NCBI RefSeq assembly: GCF_039548895.1
Contig: NZ_JBCLVG010000001.1
DNA: 64,000 nt
Origin: Orlajensenia stereocauli
GTDB taxonomy: Bacteria; Actinomycetota; Actinomycetes; Actinomycetales; Microbacteriaceae
Direction: 5' to 3' (one strand)
Positions 54,943-63,822 of the stretch are shown here, piece after piece. The translations under genes were made by a program, and so were the position numbers. The notes below the pieces were generated by a model. The model saw only the letters and a list, made by a program, of their open reading frames with translations, was not told where the DNA came from and searched no databases. The number at the start of each line of letters is the position of its first letter. Within the stretch, counting starts at the first letter, position 1.

Positions 54943-55795
54943 CGTAGTCGGCTCCCAGGTTGGCCAAGTTTTCGTCCGACCAGTGCTCGCTGGTCCATTT
55001 CACTGTGAGCTCCCCGAGGGGTTCGAGCTGCTCGAAGGAGAGCGCTCCGTGGCGGTACAACTCGAGCACGGCGAGGAAGCGGGCGATGATGACGCCCTTC
55101 ACCGGAGCGTCGGCCACGAGCTCGCGGAACGAGAGCACTTCGCCGCGGCGCAGCATCGTCACGACCAGGGCCGCCTGCTCCCGGATGCTGACCAGCGGCG
55201 CGTGCAGGTGGTCGAGGCCCACGACGGGCACCTCCCGCGGTGCGAGCGCGAGCATCGCGATCGCCGCGAAGTCGTCGGCAGACAACGTCCACACCAGCTC
55301 GGGCGTGCGCTGGCGGTACTTCTCCTCGAGGCGCACCGAGCGGGCGTGCCGCGAACCTTCAGCGTCGAGGTGCTGCTGGAACCAGGTCGACGCCTGCTTG
55401 AACGCCCGGTACTGCAGCAGGCGCGCGAACAACAGGTCGCGGGCCTCGAGCAGGGCCACGTCCTCGGCGTCGACGAGCTCCCCCTGCGGCAGCAGGCCCG
55501 CGATCTTCAGGTCGAGAAGGGTCGCCGCGACGACGAGGAACTCCGTCGCCTGATCGAGCTCCTCGACGCTGTCGAGGCCGCGCAGGTACGACAGGAACTC
55601 GTCGGTCACTGCGCTCAAGGCGATGTCGGTGATGTCGAGCTCGTGCTTGGTGATGAGCGAGAGCAGCAGGTCGAACGGCCCTGCGAAGTTCGCCAGCTTC
55701 ACCCTGAAGCCGGGCTCCTCGGCATCCGCGGGATCGACGACGCCCAGTGCGCCGGCCGGCTCAGCCTGCCCGACGGCCTCAGGCGACTGCGCCAC
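54935..55795 (-). CDS. scpA: Segregation and condensation protein A
   Basis: A 286-residue kleisin subunit of the SMC complex. The N-terminal motif FRVKLANFAGPFDLLLSLI (about 30-48), followed by DITDIAL, is diagnostic; the C-terminal winged helix ends near VKGVIIARFLAVLELYRHGA. It starts within the parA gene (17-bp overlap), so translation is coupled to it. Confidence 0.93.
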   Translation of the reverse strand: MAQSPEAVGQAEPAGALGVVDPADAEEPGFRVKLANFAGPFDLLLSLITKHELDITDIALSAVTDEFLSYLRGLDSVEELDQATEFLVVAATLLDLKIAGLLPQGELVDAEDVALLEARDLLFARLLQYRAFKQASTWFQQHLDAEGSRHARSVRLEEKYRQRTPELVWTLSADDFAAIAMLALAPREVPVVGLDHLHAPLVSIREQAALVVTMLRRGEVLSFRELVADAPVKGVIIARFLAVLELYRHGALSFEQLEPLGELTVKWTSEHWSDENLANLGADYDA

Positions 55796-56666
55796 GGAAG
55801 ACCAGCTCCCTGGCCAGCTGACGGTAGGCGTGCGCCGCAGCGTGCTCCGGCGCGAACTGCGTGATCGGGCTGCCGGCCACCGAGGCGTCGGGGAACTTCA
55901 CGGTGCGACCGATGACGGTCTCGAGCACCTTGTCGCCGAAGGCGTCGACGACCCGCTCGAGCACCTCGCGGGAGTGCAGGGTGCGGGAGTCGTACATTGT
56001 GGCGAGGATGCCGTCGAGTTCGATCGCCGGGTTCAGGCGGTCGCGCACCTTGTCGATGGTCTCGATGAGCAGGGCGACGCCGCGCAGCGCGAAGAACTCG
56101 CACTCGAGCGGGATCAGCACGCCGTGAGCGGCCGTCAGGGCGTTCACCGTGAGCAGGCCGAGCGAGGGCTGGCAGTCGATGAGGATCACGTCGTAATCGG
56201 CCGACAGGCGGCGCAGCACGCCGGCGAGGATCTGCTCGCGGGCGACCTCGTTGACGAGGTGCACCTCGGCGGCCGAGAGGTCGATGTTCGCCGGGATGAC
56301 GTCGAGCCCGGGAACGCCGGTCTTCTGGATGGCCTCGAGCGGGTCCTTCGAGCGCGACAGCAGCAGGTCGTAGATGGTGGTGACGTCGTGCGTGGGAACG
56401 CCGAGGCCTGCCGAGAGGGCACCCTGAGGGTCGAAGTCGATGGCGAGCACGCGGCGACCGTCTTCGGCGAGCGCCGCTCCCAGGCTGATGGTGGTCGTGG
56501 TCTTGCCCACGCCGCCCTTCTGGTTGCAGAGCGCGATGACGCGTGCCGGACCGTGCGACTTCAACGGCTTCGGCTGGGCGAACTTGCGCTGGGGGCGGCC
56601 TGTCGGGCCGAGTACCACGTCGTCGGGGAAGGTGAGTGTCACCGAGTCGTCCTGCTTACCGGTCAC
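55779..56666 (-). CDS. parA: ParA-family chromosome partition ATPase (orphan)
   Basis: A 295-residue Soj/ParA ATPase. The deviant Walker A KGGVGKTTTTISLG (about 50-63) holds the signature lysine, with switch DFDPQGALSAGLG and Walker B-like VILIDCQPSLG. About 40 residues precede the ATPase domain. There is no parB beside it; a parA-like gene next to scpA-scpB is common in Actinobacteria and distinct from the oriC parAB pair. A 48-bp gap, the widest in this string, separates it from xerD. Confidence 0.9.
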   Translation of the reverse strand: MTGKQDDSVTLTFPDDVVLGPTGRPQRKFAQPKPLKSHGPARVIALCNQKGGVGKTTTTISLGAALAEDGRRVLAIDFDPQGALSAGLGVPTHDVTTIYDLLLSRSKDPLEAIQKTGVPGLDVIPANIDLSAAEVHLVNEVAREQILAGVLRRLSADYDVILIDCQPSLGLLTVNALTAAHGVLIPLECEFFALRGVALLIETIDKVRDRLNPAIELDGILATMYDSRTLHSREVLERVVDAFGDKVLETVIGRTVKFPDASVAGSPITQFAPEHAAAHAYRQLARELVFRGAVA

Positions 56667-56714
56667 TGCATCTCTCCTCGACTAGGCCGCACATCCCGCG
56701 CGCCCGTGACGATT

Positions 56715-57620
56715 CTACCGAGCGCGGGGGTGGGCGCTGGTGTACATATCCCGGAGTGTGTCGGCTGTGACCATCGTGTAGATCTGCGTGGTCGCCACGG
56801 AGGAGTGTCCGAGCAGCTCCTGCACCACCCGCACGTCGGCGCCACCGGCCAGCAGGTGGGTCGCGAACGAGTGCCTCAGGGTGTGCGGAGACACCTCGGC
56901 GGTGATGCCGGCACGCTCTGCGGCCGCCCGGATGATGAGCCACGCGTTCTGTCGCGAGACGCGCTGGCCGCGCAGGCCGAGGAACAGCGCCGGAGTGGCC
57001 GCGCCCCGTGCCGACAACGTGGGACGCGCTCGCACGAGGTAGGCGTCGATGGCCGCCCGGGCGAAGCTGCCGACCGGAACGATCCGCTGCTTGCCGCCCT
57101 TGCCGAGCAGCCTGATGACGCCGTCCTCGAGCACGTCGTCGACGTTCAGCGACACGGCCTCGCTCACACGCGCACCCGTCGCGTAGAGCAGCTCCAGCAG
57201 CGCCTTGTCGCGCAGTTGCTGCAGGCTCTCGCCGTCCGTCGCCGCGAGAAGACGCTCGACGTCCTCGATCGAGATCGCCTTCGGCAGCCTGGTGCCGAGT
57301 TTCGGCGGCTTGGTCTCGCGGGCGACATCCGTCGTCGTCACCCCCTCCTCGGCGAGGAAGCGGTGGAAGCCGCGCACCGAGGAGAGCACGCGCGCGATCG
57401 ACGACGCCGTCAACGCCGACTCCTCGCGGGTGCCCAGATGCTGCACGAAGGCCGAGAGGGCGGCTTGGTCGACGGATGCCGGATCCTCGATGCCCTGCTC
57501 GTCGCACCATGCGGAGTACAGAGCCAGGTCACGCCTGTACGCGGCGATGGTGTTCGCCGCCAGCCCGCGCTCCACCGAGACATGCCGCAGGTAGGAGTCG
57601 ATCGCCGGCTGCAGCTTCAT
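56715..57620 (-). CDS. xerD: Tyrosine recombinase XerD
   Basis: A 301-residue site-specific recombinase that resolves chromosome dimers at dif. The SAM-like DNA-binding domain covers about 1-90. The catalytic residues are present: Arg in ATGARVSE, Lys in GKGGKQR, HxxR in SPHTLRHSFATHL, His in LGHSS and the nucleophile Tyr in TQIYT. Length and position next to parA-scpAB are those of housekeeping XerD rather than a phage integrase. The start abuts the Nudix gene stop. Confidence 0.93.
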   Translation of the reverse strand: MKLQPAIDSYLRHVSVERGLAANTIAAYRRDLALYSAWCDEQGIEDPASVDQAALSAFVQHLGTREESALTASSIARVLSSVRGFHRFLAEEGVTTTDVARETKPPKLGTRLPKAISIEDVERLLAATDGESLQQLRDKALLELLYATGARVSEAVSLNVDDVLEDGVIRLLGKGGKQRIVPVGSFARAAIDAYLVRARPTLSARGAATPALFLGLRGQRVSRQNAWLIIRAAAERAGITAEVSPHTLRHSFATHLLAGGADVRVVQELLGHSSVATTQIYTMVTADTLRDMYTSAHPRAR

Positions 57621-58286
57621 CTAGACGGATGAACCCTTCCGTGGACGGCGAGGCCACGGTGCGTCGGCGGCTGCGAGGGTCGACCAATCCCTGGCACGGG
57701 CGGCGTGCGCCGTGAGGGCGGCGACGACGAGGAGCGAGTTCTGCACGCGCCGGGCCAGCACGGCGTCGACGAGGTCGTCGAGCGCCACCCAGCGCTGCTC
57801 CATGTCTGCTTCCTCTGCCTCGCGTTGGAAGTCGTGGGAGACGATGCTGAGGCCGCGCGCGAGGTACACGCGAATGGCCTCGGTGCTGCCGCCCGGTGAG
57901 GTCTGGTAGTCGCTCAGCACGGCCCACTGCGTGGCGGCGAGATCGACCTCCTCGGCGAGTTCGCGCTGGGCGCCGACCAACGGATCCTCGTCGTCGATGT
58001 CGAGGAGTCCGGCCGGGATCTCCCATTCACGCTGACGCACCGGATGCCGGTACTGGCGGATCAGCAGCACGCGGTCCTCGTCGTCGATCGCCAGGACGCC
58101 GACGGCTCCCGTGTGATCGACGTACTCCCGGGTGATCTGCTGCCCGGTGAAGTCGAAGGTGTCACGGCGCACGTCCCACACCATGCCGCTGAACGCGGCG
58201 CTGGTGGCCGTGACCTCGGGGTGGAACGGGTCGTCCGCGATCAGCGCGGACGACCCGTCCTCAGACCCGGACAGGGGCTCAGGCAT
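57621..58286 (-). CDS. Nudix hydrolase, ADP-ribose pyrophosphatase type
   Basis: A 221-residue protein. The Nudix helix has PAGLLDIDDEDPLVGAQREL followed by AEEVDL: the REL-x-EE metal ligands are kept, with a one-residue longer first loop and Asp where the terminal Gly is usual. IRQYRHPVRQREWEIPAG upstream of it is typical of ADP-ribose pyrophosphatases. It overlaps pyrG by 8 bp. The M. tuberculosis counterpart is Rv1700, which sits in the same place. Confidence 0.87.
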   Translation of the reverse strand: MPEPLSGSEDGSSALIADDPFHPEVTATSAAFSGMVWDVRRDTFDFTGQQITREYVDHTGAVGVLAIDDEDRVLLIRQYRHPVRQREWEIPAGLLDIDDEDPLVGAQRELAEEVDLAATQWAVLSDYQTSPGGSTEAIRVYLARGLSIVSHDFQREAEEADMEQRWVALDDLVDAVLARRVQNSLLVVAALTAHAARARDWSTLAAADAPWPRRPRKGSSV

Positions 58287-59958
58287 CCTCGAACAGACGG
58301 CTGGCCTGCTGGCGGTCGAGGGCTGCGCCGACGAGCCCGCGGAACAGCGGGTGCGCGTCGTTCGGACGCGACCGCAGCTCGGGGTGGGCCTGCGTGCCGA
58401 CGTAGAACGGGTGCTGGTCGCGCGGCAGCTCGACGAACTCGACCAGGTGACGGTCGGGCGAGGTGCCCGAGAACCACAGGCCGGCGTCGGCGATCTGCTC
58501 GCGGTAGGCGTTGTTCACCTCGTAGCGGTGACGGTGGCGCTCCGAGATCACGGGAGCACCGTACAGCTCGGCGACGAGGGAACCCTCGGCCAGAGCAGCG
58601 GGGTAGAGACCGAGGCGCATCGTTCCGCCCATGTCGCCGCCGGCGATGATCTCCACCTGCTCCTCCATAGTCGCGATGACGGGGAAGGCCGTCTCGGGGT
58701 CGAACTCGCTCGACGAGGCGTCGCTGAGTCCGACGACGTCGCGGGCGTACTCGATGACCATGCACTGCAGTCCGAGGCACAGCCCGAGAGCCGGCAGGCC
58801 GTTCTCGCGGGCGAACTTGAGCGCTCCGAGCTTGCCCTCGATGCCGCGCACGCCGAAGCCGCCGGGAACGCAGATGGCGTCGAGGTGCGACAGCTGGCGC
58901 GCAGCACCCTCCTCGGTCTGGCACTCGTCGGACTGGATCCAGTGGATCTTCACCTTGGTCTGGTGCGCGAAGCCGCCGGCGCGCAGCGCCTCGGTCACCG
59001 AGAGGTAGGCGTCGGGCAGGTCGATGTACTTGCCGACCAGGCCGATGTTGACCTCGTGCTTCGGGTCGTGCACGGCGTCGAGCAGCGGAGCCCAGCCGCT
59101 CCAGTCGACGTCGTGCGCCGTGAGACCGAGGGTGTCGATGATGTAGCTGTCGAGGCCCTGGTCGTTCAGCATCGTCGGGATGTCGTAGATCGACGGAACG
59201 TCGACCGCGTTCACGACGGCCTGCTCGTCGACGTCACACATGAGCGCGATCTTGCGCTTGTTCGACTCGGTGACGGGGCGATCGCTGCGGAGCACGAGCG
59301 CGTCGGGCTGGATTCCGATGGAACGCAGGGTCGCGACGGAGTGCTGCGTCGGCTTGGTCTTCTGCTCTCCGGATGCGCCCATGAACGGCACCAGGGAGAC
59401 GTGCACGAAGAACACGTTCTTGCGACCGAGTTCATGGCGCACCTGGCGCGCAGACTCGATGAACGGCTGCGACTCGATGTCGCCGACGGTTCCACCGATC
59501 TCGGTGATGATCACGTCGGGCTGGGGCGTCTCGGAGGCCTGAAGGCGCATCCGTCGCTTGATCTCGTCGGTGATGTGCGGGATGACCTGCACGGTGTCGC
59601 CCAGGTACTCGCCGCGACGCTCCTTGGCGATGACCGTCGAGTAGATCTGGCCGGTGGTGACGTTCGCCGCCTGGCTCAGGTTGATGTCGAGGAATCGCTC
59701 GTAGTGTCCGATGTCGAGGTCGGTCTCCGCGCCGTCGTCGGTCACGAAGACCTCGCCGTGCTGGAACGGGTTCATCGTTCCCGGATCGACGTTGAGATAG
59801 GGGTCGAGCTTCTGCATCACGACGCGGAGACCACGCGCCGTCAGAAGGTTGCCCAGGCTCGCGGCGGTGAGGCCCTTGCCCAATGAAGAAACGACACCAC
59901 CGGTCACGAAGATGTGTTTGGTGATGCCGTCTGAGATTCCCGCGCTAATGTCCGCCAC
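58279..59958 (-). CDS. pyrG: CTP synthase
   Basis: A 559-residue enzyme that aminates UTP to CTP with glutamine. The synthetase domain opens with IFVTGGVVSSLGKGLTAASL (about 16-35). The glutamine amidotransferase domain (about 300-550) has the nucleophile Cys in LGLCLGLQCMVIEYAR (about 390-405) and the His/Glu pair in AHPELRSRP. It overlaps recN by 14 bp and the Nudix gene by 8 bp. Confidence 0.97.
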   Translation of the reverse strand: MADISAGISDGITKHIFVTGGVVSSLGKGLTAASLGNLLTARGLRVVMQKLDPYLNVDPGTMNPFQHGEVFVTDDGAETDLDIGHYERFLDINLSQAANVTTGQIYSTVIAKERRGEYLGDTVQVIPHITDEIKRRMRLQASETPQPDVIITEIGGTVGDIESQPFIESARQVRHELGRKNVFFVHVSLVPFMGASGEQKTKPTQHSVATLRSIGIQPDALVLRSDRPVTESNKRKIALMCDVDEQAVVNAVDVPSIYDIPTMLNDQGLDSYIIDTLGLTAHDVDWSGWAPLLDAVHDPKHEVNIGLVGKYIDLPDAYLSVTEALRAGGFAHQTKVKIHWIQSDECQTEEGAARQLSHLDAICVPGGFGVRGIEGKLGALKFARENGLPALGLCLGLQCMVIEYARDVVGLSDASSSEFDPETAFPVIATMEEQVEIIAGGDMGGTMRLGLYPAALAEGSLVAELYGAPVISERHRHRYEVNNAYREQIADAGLWFSGTSPDRHLVEFVELPRDQHPFYVGTQAHPELRSRPNDAHPLFRGLVGAALDRQQASRLFEDA

Positions 59959-61681
59959 GGGCTTCTACCCTACCATCCCGTTTCGAGACTTCACCGGTGC
60001 CCGCGAGCTCCACGAGTTCGCGAGCGTGGGCGAGACCGCTGGCGGAGTCGGCCAGGCCGGAGAGCAACCGGGCCATCTCGGCGATGCGCCCCTCTCCCGA
60101 GAGCTTCTCGACGCTCGACGCCGTGACGGCACCCGAGCTGTCCTTGGCGACGCGCAGGTGGTTGGTGGCGAATGCCGCGACCTGGGCGAGGTGCGTGACC
60201 ACGATCACCTGCGACGACTCTGCGAGGCGGGCGAGCCTGCGGCCGATCTCGATCGCGGCGGCACCGCCGACACCCGCGTCCACCTCGTCGAACACGAAGG
60301 TGGGCACAGGGTCGGTCGCCGCTATGACGACCTCGATCGCCAGCATCACGCGCGAGAGCTCGCCGCCGGAGGCACCGCGTGCCAGCGGCCTCGGTTCGGC
60401 GCCGTTGTGCGGCGTGAGCAGGATCGAGACGGCGTCGCGACCGGACGCCGTGAACTCCTCGCGCTGTTCCACCTCGACCACGAGTGTGGCGTCGGGCATG
60501 GCGAGGGCCGAGAGTTCGTCGGTGACGGATGCCGCGAGCCGGCCCGCCGCATCCGTGCGAATGCCGCTGATCCTGGTCGCCAGCTGCTCGACGGCCGCGG
60601 CGTCCGCGGCGATGGCGTCGGTCAGTGCCACGATGCGGTCGTCGTCCTCGTCGATGTCGAGCAGCCGGATGCCGCCCTCGGTCGCGAACCGCAGCACGGC
60701 ATCGAGGTCGGCTCCGTGCTTGCGCACCAGCCCGGCCAGCACGGCCCGCCTCTCCTGAACGATCTCCAGCTCACGGGCGCCGTCGGCGTCGAGCCCGGCG
60801 AGATAGCTGGAGAGCTCGGCGGCGATGTCGGCGACGAGGAAGCTGACGTTGGTCAGCGACTCGAGGATGGGGGCGAGGCCGGCGTCGTGCTCCACGACCC
60901 GCTCGAGCTGGCGTCGGGCGGAGTCCACGGCACCGACGGCGTCGACGACGTCGTCGGACTCCTCGGCCGAGACACGCTCGCGGGCACCGGCTGCAGCCAG
61001 GCGCAGCTCTTCGAGGTTGCCGAGCCGCTCCGCCCTCTCTCCGAGCTCGACGTCCTCCCCGGGCTGCGGGTCGGCCTCCTCGATCTCGGCCAGGTCGATG
61101 CGCAGCGCCTCGGCCTCGCGTGCGCGGCGATCTCGATCATTCTGCAGGGTCTCGAGCGCCTCGACGTTCGCCCGCCAGCGCGCGAAGACCTCGGTGTACT
61201 CCTCGAGAGCCGTCGCCAGTCCTGCGCCGGCGAAGCGGTCGAGGGCGGCGCGCTGGGCGGCGCCGGAGCGCAGACGGATCTGGTCGGACTGCCCGTGCAC
61301 CACGACGAGTTCGTCGGCCAGGTCGCCGAGCACGCCGACGGGCGCAGCCCGGCCTCCGACGACGGCGCGCGAACGCCCCTCGCTCGACACCGAACGTCCA
61401 ATCAGCAGTTCCGGCCCGTCGAGGTCTCCCCCGGCGTCACGCACGCGCTCTGCCACGGGTCCATCCTCAGGAACGATCCAGCGGCCGTCCACGCGGGCCT
61501 CGCGCTGGCCGGCACGAACGGCACCGGCGTCGGAGCGTGCGCCGAGCAGGAGCCCGAGCGCCGTCACGACCATGGTCTTTCCAGCGCCGGTCTCACCCGT
61601 CACGGCCGTGAAGCCGGGCCCGAGGGGCAGGGTAGCGTCGGCGATGACACCGAGGTCGCGGATGCCGAGTTCCTCAATCAC
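59945..61681 (-). CDS. recN: DNA repair protein RecN
   Basis: A 578-residue SMC-like ATPase for double-strand break repair. It opens MIEELGIRDLGVIADATLPL; Walker A is TGETGAGKTMVVTAL (about 30-44), coiled-coil segments lie at about 155-210 and 290-370, and the C-terminal ATPase half has SGGELSRVMLAIE (signature) and PTFVFDEVDAGVGG (Walker B). The start overlaps nadK by 8 bp. Confidence 0.95.
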   Translation of the reverse strand: MIEELGIRDLGVIADATLPLGPGFTAVTGETGAGKTMVVTALGLLLGARSDAGAVRAGQREARVDGRWIVPEDGPVAERVRDAGGDLDGPELLIGRSVSSEGRSRAVVGGRAAPVGVLGDLADELVVVHGQSDQIRLRSGAAQRAALDRFAGAGLATALEEYTEVFARWRANVEALETLQNDRDRRAREAEALRIDLAEIEEADPQPGEDVELGERAERLGNLEELRLAAAGARERVSAEESDDVVDAVGAVDSARRQLERVVEHDAGLAPILESLTNVSFLVADIAAELSSYLAGLDADGARELEIVQERRAVLAGLVRKHGADLDAVLRFATEGGIRLLDIDEDDDRIVALTDAIAADAAAVEQLATRISGIRTDAAGRLAASVTDELSALAMPDATLVVEVEQREEFTASGRDAVSILLTPHNGAEPRPLARGASGGELSRVMLAIEVVIAATDPVPTFVFDEVDAGVGGAAAIEIGRRLARLAESSQVIVVTHLAQVAAFATNHLRVAKDSSGAVTASSVEKLSGEGRIAEMARLLSGLADSASGLAHARELVELAGTGEVSKRDGRVEARGGH

Positions 61682-62600
61682 TGGTGTCCGGTCCTCGCCA
61701 TCCGGTGACGGGCAATTGGAACTTGTTCACGAGACGGTCGGTGAACGGTCCGGGATGCAGCCGGGCCAGGCGAACGGGTACGGGCGAGCGGCGCACGACG
61801 ACGCGGGCACCCGGCTCCAGCTCGAAGGACCGTCGCCCGTCGCACCAGAGCACCCCGGAGCCCTGCGTTCGCCGCAGCAGCTCGACGGCCATCGCGGAGT
61901 CAGGCCCGACCACGATGGGGCGAGCGAAGAGGGCGTGGGCGCTCAGTGGCACCATGAGCATGGCGTCGAGGGTCGGCCACACCACAGGACCGCCACCGGA
62001 GAACGCGTACGCCGTCGAGCCCGTCGGGGTGGACAGCACGACGCCGTCGCAGCCGAACGTCGAGAGGGGACGGCGGTCGACCTCGATGGCGACCTCGAGC
62101 ATGCGCTCGCGGCTGGCCTTCTCGACAGTGGCCTCGTTCAGCGCCCAGTCCTCGTGCACGATCTCGTCGCCCTGCTTCACCCGAACCGAGAGCGTCATGC
62201 GTTCCTCGACGACGTAGTCGCGCGCGAGTCCGCGGCCGATGGCCTCGCTCAGGTCGTCGCGCTCGCTTTCAGCGAGGAAGCCGACGTGACCCAGGTTCAC
62301 GCCGAGGATGGGCGTCGCAGCATCACGCACGAGCTCCGCCGCGCGCAGGATCGTGCCGTCACCGCCGAGCACGATCACGAGCTCCAGATCCTCAACACGC
62401 ACACCGGAGCCGAGTCGTTCGGTCTGCCCGTCGAGCTCGGGGGCGTGCTGGTGCAGGTCGTCCCACTGATCGCCGGGGAGGACCGGCAACGCGCCTGCGG
62501 CGACCAGCTGGTGGCACGCCTCGAGCGCAGCCGACAACGACTCCGCGCGACCCGTGTGCGCGACGACGAGGATGGGGCGGGCATCAGCCACGACTCTCAC
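61674..62600 (-). CDS. nadK: NAD kinase
   Basis: A 308-residue kinase making NADP from NAD. Motifs: LGGDGTILRAAEL (about 78-90) with the catalytic Asp, GVNLGHVGFLAE (about 101-112) and PTGSTAYAFSGGGPVVWP (about 190-207). The start is taken as GTG 62600, which overlaps the tlyA stop as GTGA; an ATG at 62633 lies in tlyA and gives an extension not typical of the family. In M. tuberculosis the same gene follows tlyA. Confidence 0.93.
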   Translation of the reverse strand: MRVVADARPILVVAHTGRAESLSAALEACHQLVAAGALPVLPGDQWDDLHQHAPELDGQTERLGSGVRVEDLELVIVLGGDGTILRAAELVRDAATPILGVNLGHVGFLAESERDDLSEAIGRGLARDYVVEERMTLSVRVKQGDEIVHEDWALNEATVEKASRERMLEVAIEVDRRPLSTFGCDGVVLSTPTGSTAYAFSGGGPVVWPTLDAMLMVPLSAHALFARPIVVGPDSAMAVELLRRTQGSGVLWCDGRRSFELEPGARVVVRRSPVPVRLARLHPGPFTDRLVNKFQLPVTGWRGPDTSD

Positions 62601-63400
62601 ACTCCCGTCATCGAAGAAACCAGACTCAACCATTCTGTCGGATTGGTGCCGTGACTCCTGCTCATCCAGACCAGATACTCGTGGTTTCCGGCTCCCCCGG
62701 CGATCGGTGAAGGAGTGAGCCCTGCCGTGCCGACACCGAGGTCGAACCCGGCCCAGAGCACGTTCGAGACGGCATCAGCACGTCGCCCGGCATCCTTGAC
62801 GATGCCCTCTCGGATGCCGCTCTTGCCCACCTCGAACTGCGGCTTGATCAGCAGCACGAAATCGGCGTCGTCGACGGCCGTGTCGACGAGGGCCGACAGT
62901 ACCAGGGGCAGGGAGATGAAGGAGAGGTCGGCCACGACCAGGTCGGGTCGATCGGAGATCCCGGATGCCCCTGCCAATGACGACGGAGTCATGTCGCGCA
63001 CGTTGAAGCCCTCGACGAGGGTGAGGCGCTCCTCTGTCGCGAGCAGGGGCGAGAGCTGACCGTGCCCGACGTCGACGCCGATCACCCGAGCAGCGCCGCG
63101 CTCGAGCAGCACCTGTGCGAAGCCACCGGTCGAGGTGCCGGCGTCGAGCGCGATGCGCCCCTCCACTGCGATCCCGAAGGCGTTCAGCGCCGCGTTCAGC
63201 TTGTGGGCGCCGCGGCTCACGTAGTCGTCGGTGCCGGCGACCTCGATCAGCTGGTTCTCGCGCACCTTTGCGGCGGCCTTCACGACGGGCTTGCCGTCGA
63301 CGGTCACGAGGCCGGCCGTGATGAGCGAGACGGCGTGGGTGCGAGAGCGGGCGAGGCCGCGCGCCGCGAGTGCGGCGTCCAGGCGGGAGTCCGTCATCAT
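62597..63400 (-). CDS. tlyA: TlyA-family rRNA 2'-O-methyltransferase
   Basis: A 267-residue protein. Residues 1-65 are an S4 RNA-binding domain (RLDAALAARGLARSRTHAVS). The methyltransferase domain has the SAM motif LDAGTSTGGFAQVLLERGA, VVADLSFISLPL and the catalytic Lys in LLIKPQFEVGK. TlyA methylates 16S and 23S rRNA and is needed for capreomycin sensitivity in mycobacteria; it is not a true hemolysin. Two ATG codons in a row (63400, 63397) share bases with the stop of the small gene upstream. Confidence 0.93.
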   Translation of the reverse strand: MMTDSRLDAALAARGLARSRTHAVSLITAGLVTVDGKPVVKAAAKVRENQLIEVAGTDDYVSRGAHKLNAALNAFGIAVEGRIALDAGTSTGGFAQVLLERGAARVIGVDVGHGQLSPLLATEERLTLVEGFNVRDMTPSSLAGASGISDRPDLVVADLSFISLPLVLSALVDTAVDDADFVLLIKPQFEVGKSGIREGIVKDAGRRADAVSNVLWAGFDLGVGTAGLTPSPIAGGAGNHEYLVWMSRSHGTNPTEWLSLVSSMTGV

Positions 63401-63558
63401 CAACCGCGTGGACGCGCCACGTCGCCGCCTTCGAGGCGGTCGCGCAGCTGGTCGTGGAGCTGCGCATAGGCCGTCGCACGCTCGTCGAGCGGCTGGTCCT
63501 CGATCACGCGCAGGCGCGGCAGCAGCCCATCGTCGTTCGGTCTCTCGTCGGCATCCAC
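63400..63558 (-). CDS. Small conserved-position protein upstream of tlyA (52 residues)
   Basis: An open frame of 52 codons starts at GTG 63558, directly after an in-frame stop, and ends in TGA that shares a base with the tlyA ATG (TGATG). The product begins with an acidic stretch, then LLPRLRVIEDQPLDERATAY, a segment AQLHDQLRDRLEG, and an Arg/Pro-rich end. From recall, M. tuberculosis also has a small gene (Rv1693) just before tlyA. Function is unknown. GAGGG touches the start codon, and TACCTT lies six bases before it. Confidence 0.7.
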   Translation of the reverse strand: MDADERPNDDGLLPRLRVIEDQPLDERATAYAQLHDQLRDRLEGGDVARPRG

Positions 63559-63619
63559 CCCTCAAAGGTACCGCGTCGAACGGATGCAGCCGCCTATCGC
63601 GGCAGCCGGTTAAACACGA

Positions 63620-63644
63620 ACGACCGCCCCGGTGGGGCGGTCGT
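63620..63644 (-). terminator. Second terminator hairpin of the rRNA operon
   Basis: ACGACCGCCCC and GGGGCGGTCGT form an 11-bp stem with a GGT loop. Read from the rRNA side it is followed by a short T-containing stretch. It lies just upstream of the small gene before tlyA. Confidence 0.75.
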
Positions 63645-63661
63645 GTCAGTGGTGTTAAATG

Positions 63662-63694
63662 CGAAAAGGCCACCGGTGGTGGGTGGCCTTTTCG
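63662..63694 (-). terminator. First terminator hairpin of the rRNA operon
   Basis: CGAAAAGGCCACC and GGTGGCCTTTTCG form a perfect 13-bp stem with a 7-base loop, ten bases after the 5S gene. The stem has A- and T-rich ends, as in intrinsic terminators. Confidence 0.85.
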
Positions 63695-63703
63695 TTGAGT
63701 TAA

Positions 63704-63822
63704 GTCCGGCGGTGTCCTACTCTCCCACAGGGTCTCCCCTGCAGTACCATCGGCGCTGAGAGTCTTAGCTTCCGGGTTCGGAATGTGACCGGGCGTTTCC
63801 CTCTCGCTATGGCCGCCGAAAC
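63704..63822 (-). rRNA. rrf: 5S ribosomal RNA
   Basis: Read on the minus strand, GTTTCGGCGGCCATAGCG opens the gene, CCGAACCCGGAAGCTAAG is the conserved loop region, and GTAGGACACCGCCGGAC closes it; the two ends pair. Length is about 119 nt. Exact ends may differ by one or two bases. Confidence 0.95.

Noticed and set aside
56715..57620. Tyrosine recombinase as a sign of an integrated element
   Set aside because: Its position beside parA-scpAB and its length fit housekeeping XerD. No attachment-site repeats or phage genes are nearby.
62601..62633. ATG 62633 as the nadK start
   Set aside because: It would extend 37 bp into tlyA and add residues not typical of NAD kinases. GTG 62600 gives the 4-bp overlap seen elsewhere in the string.
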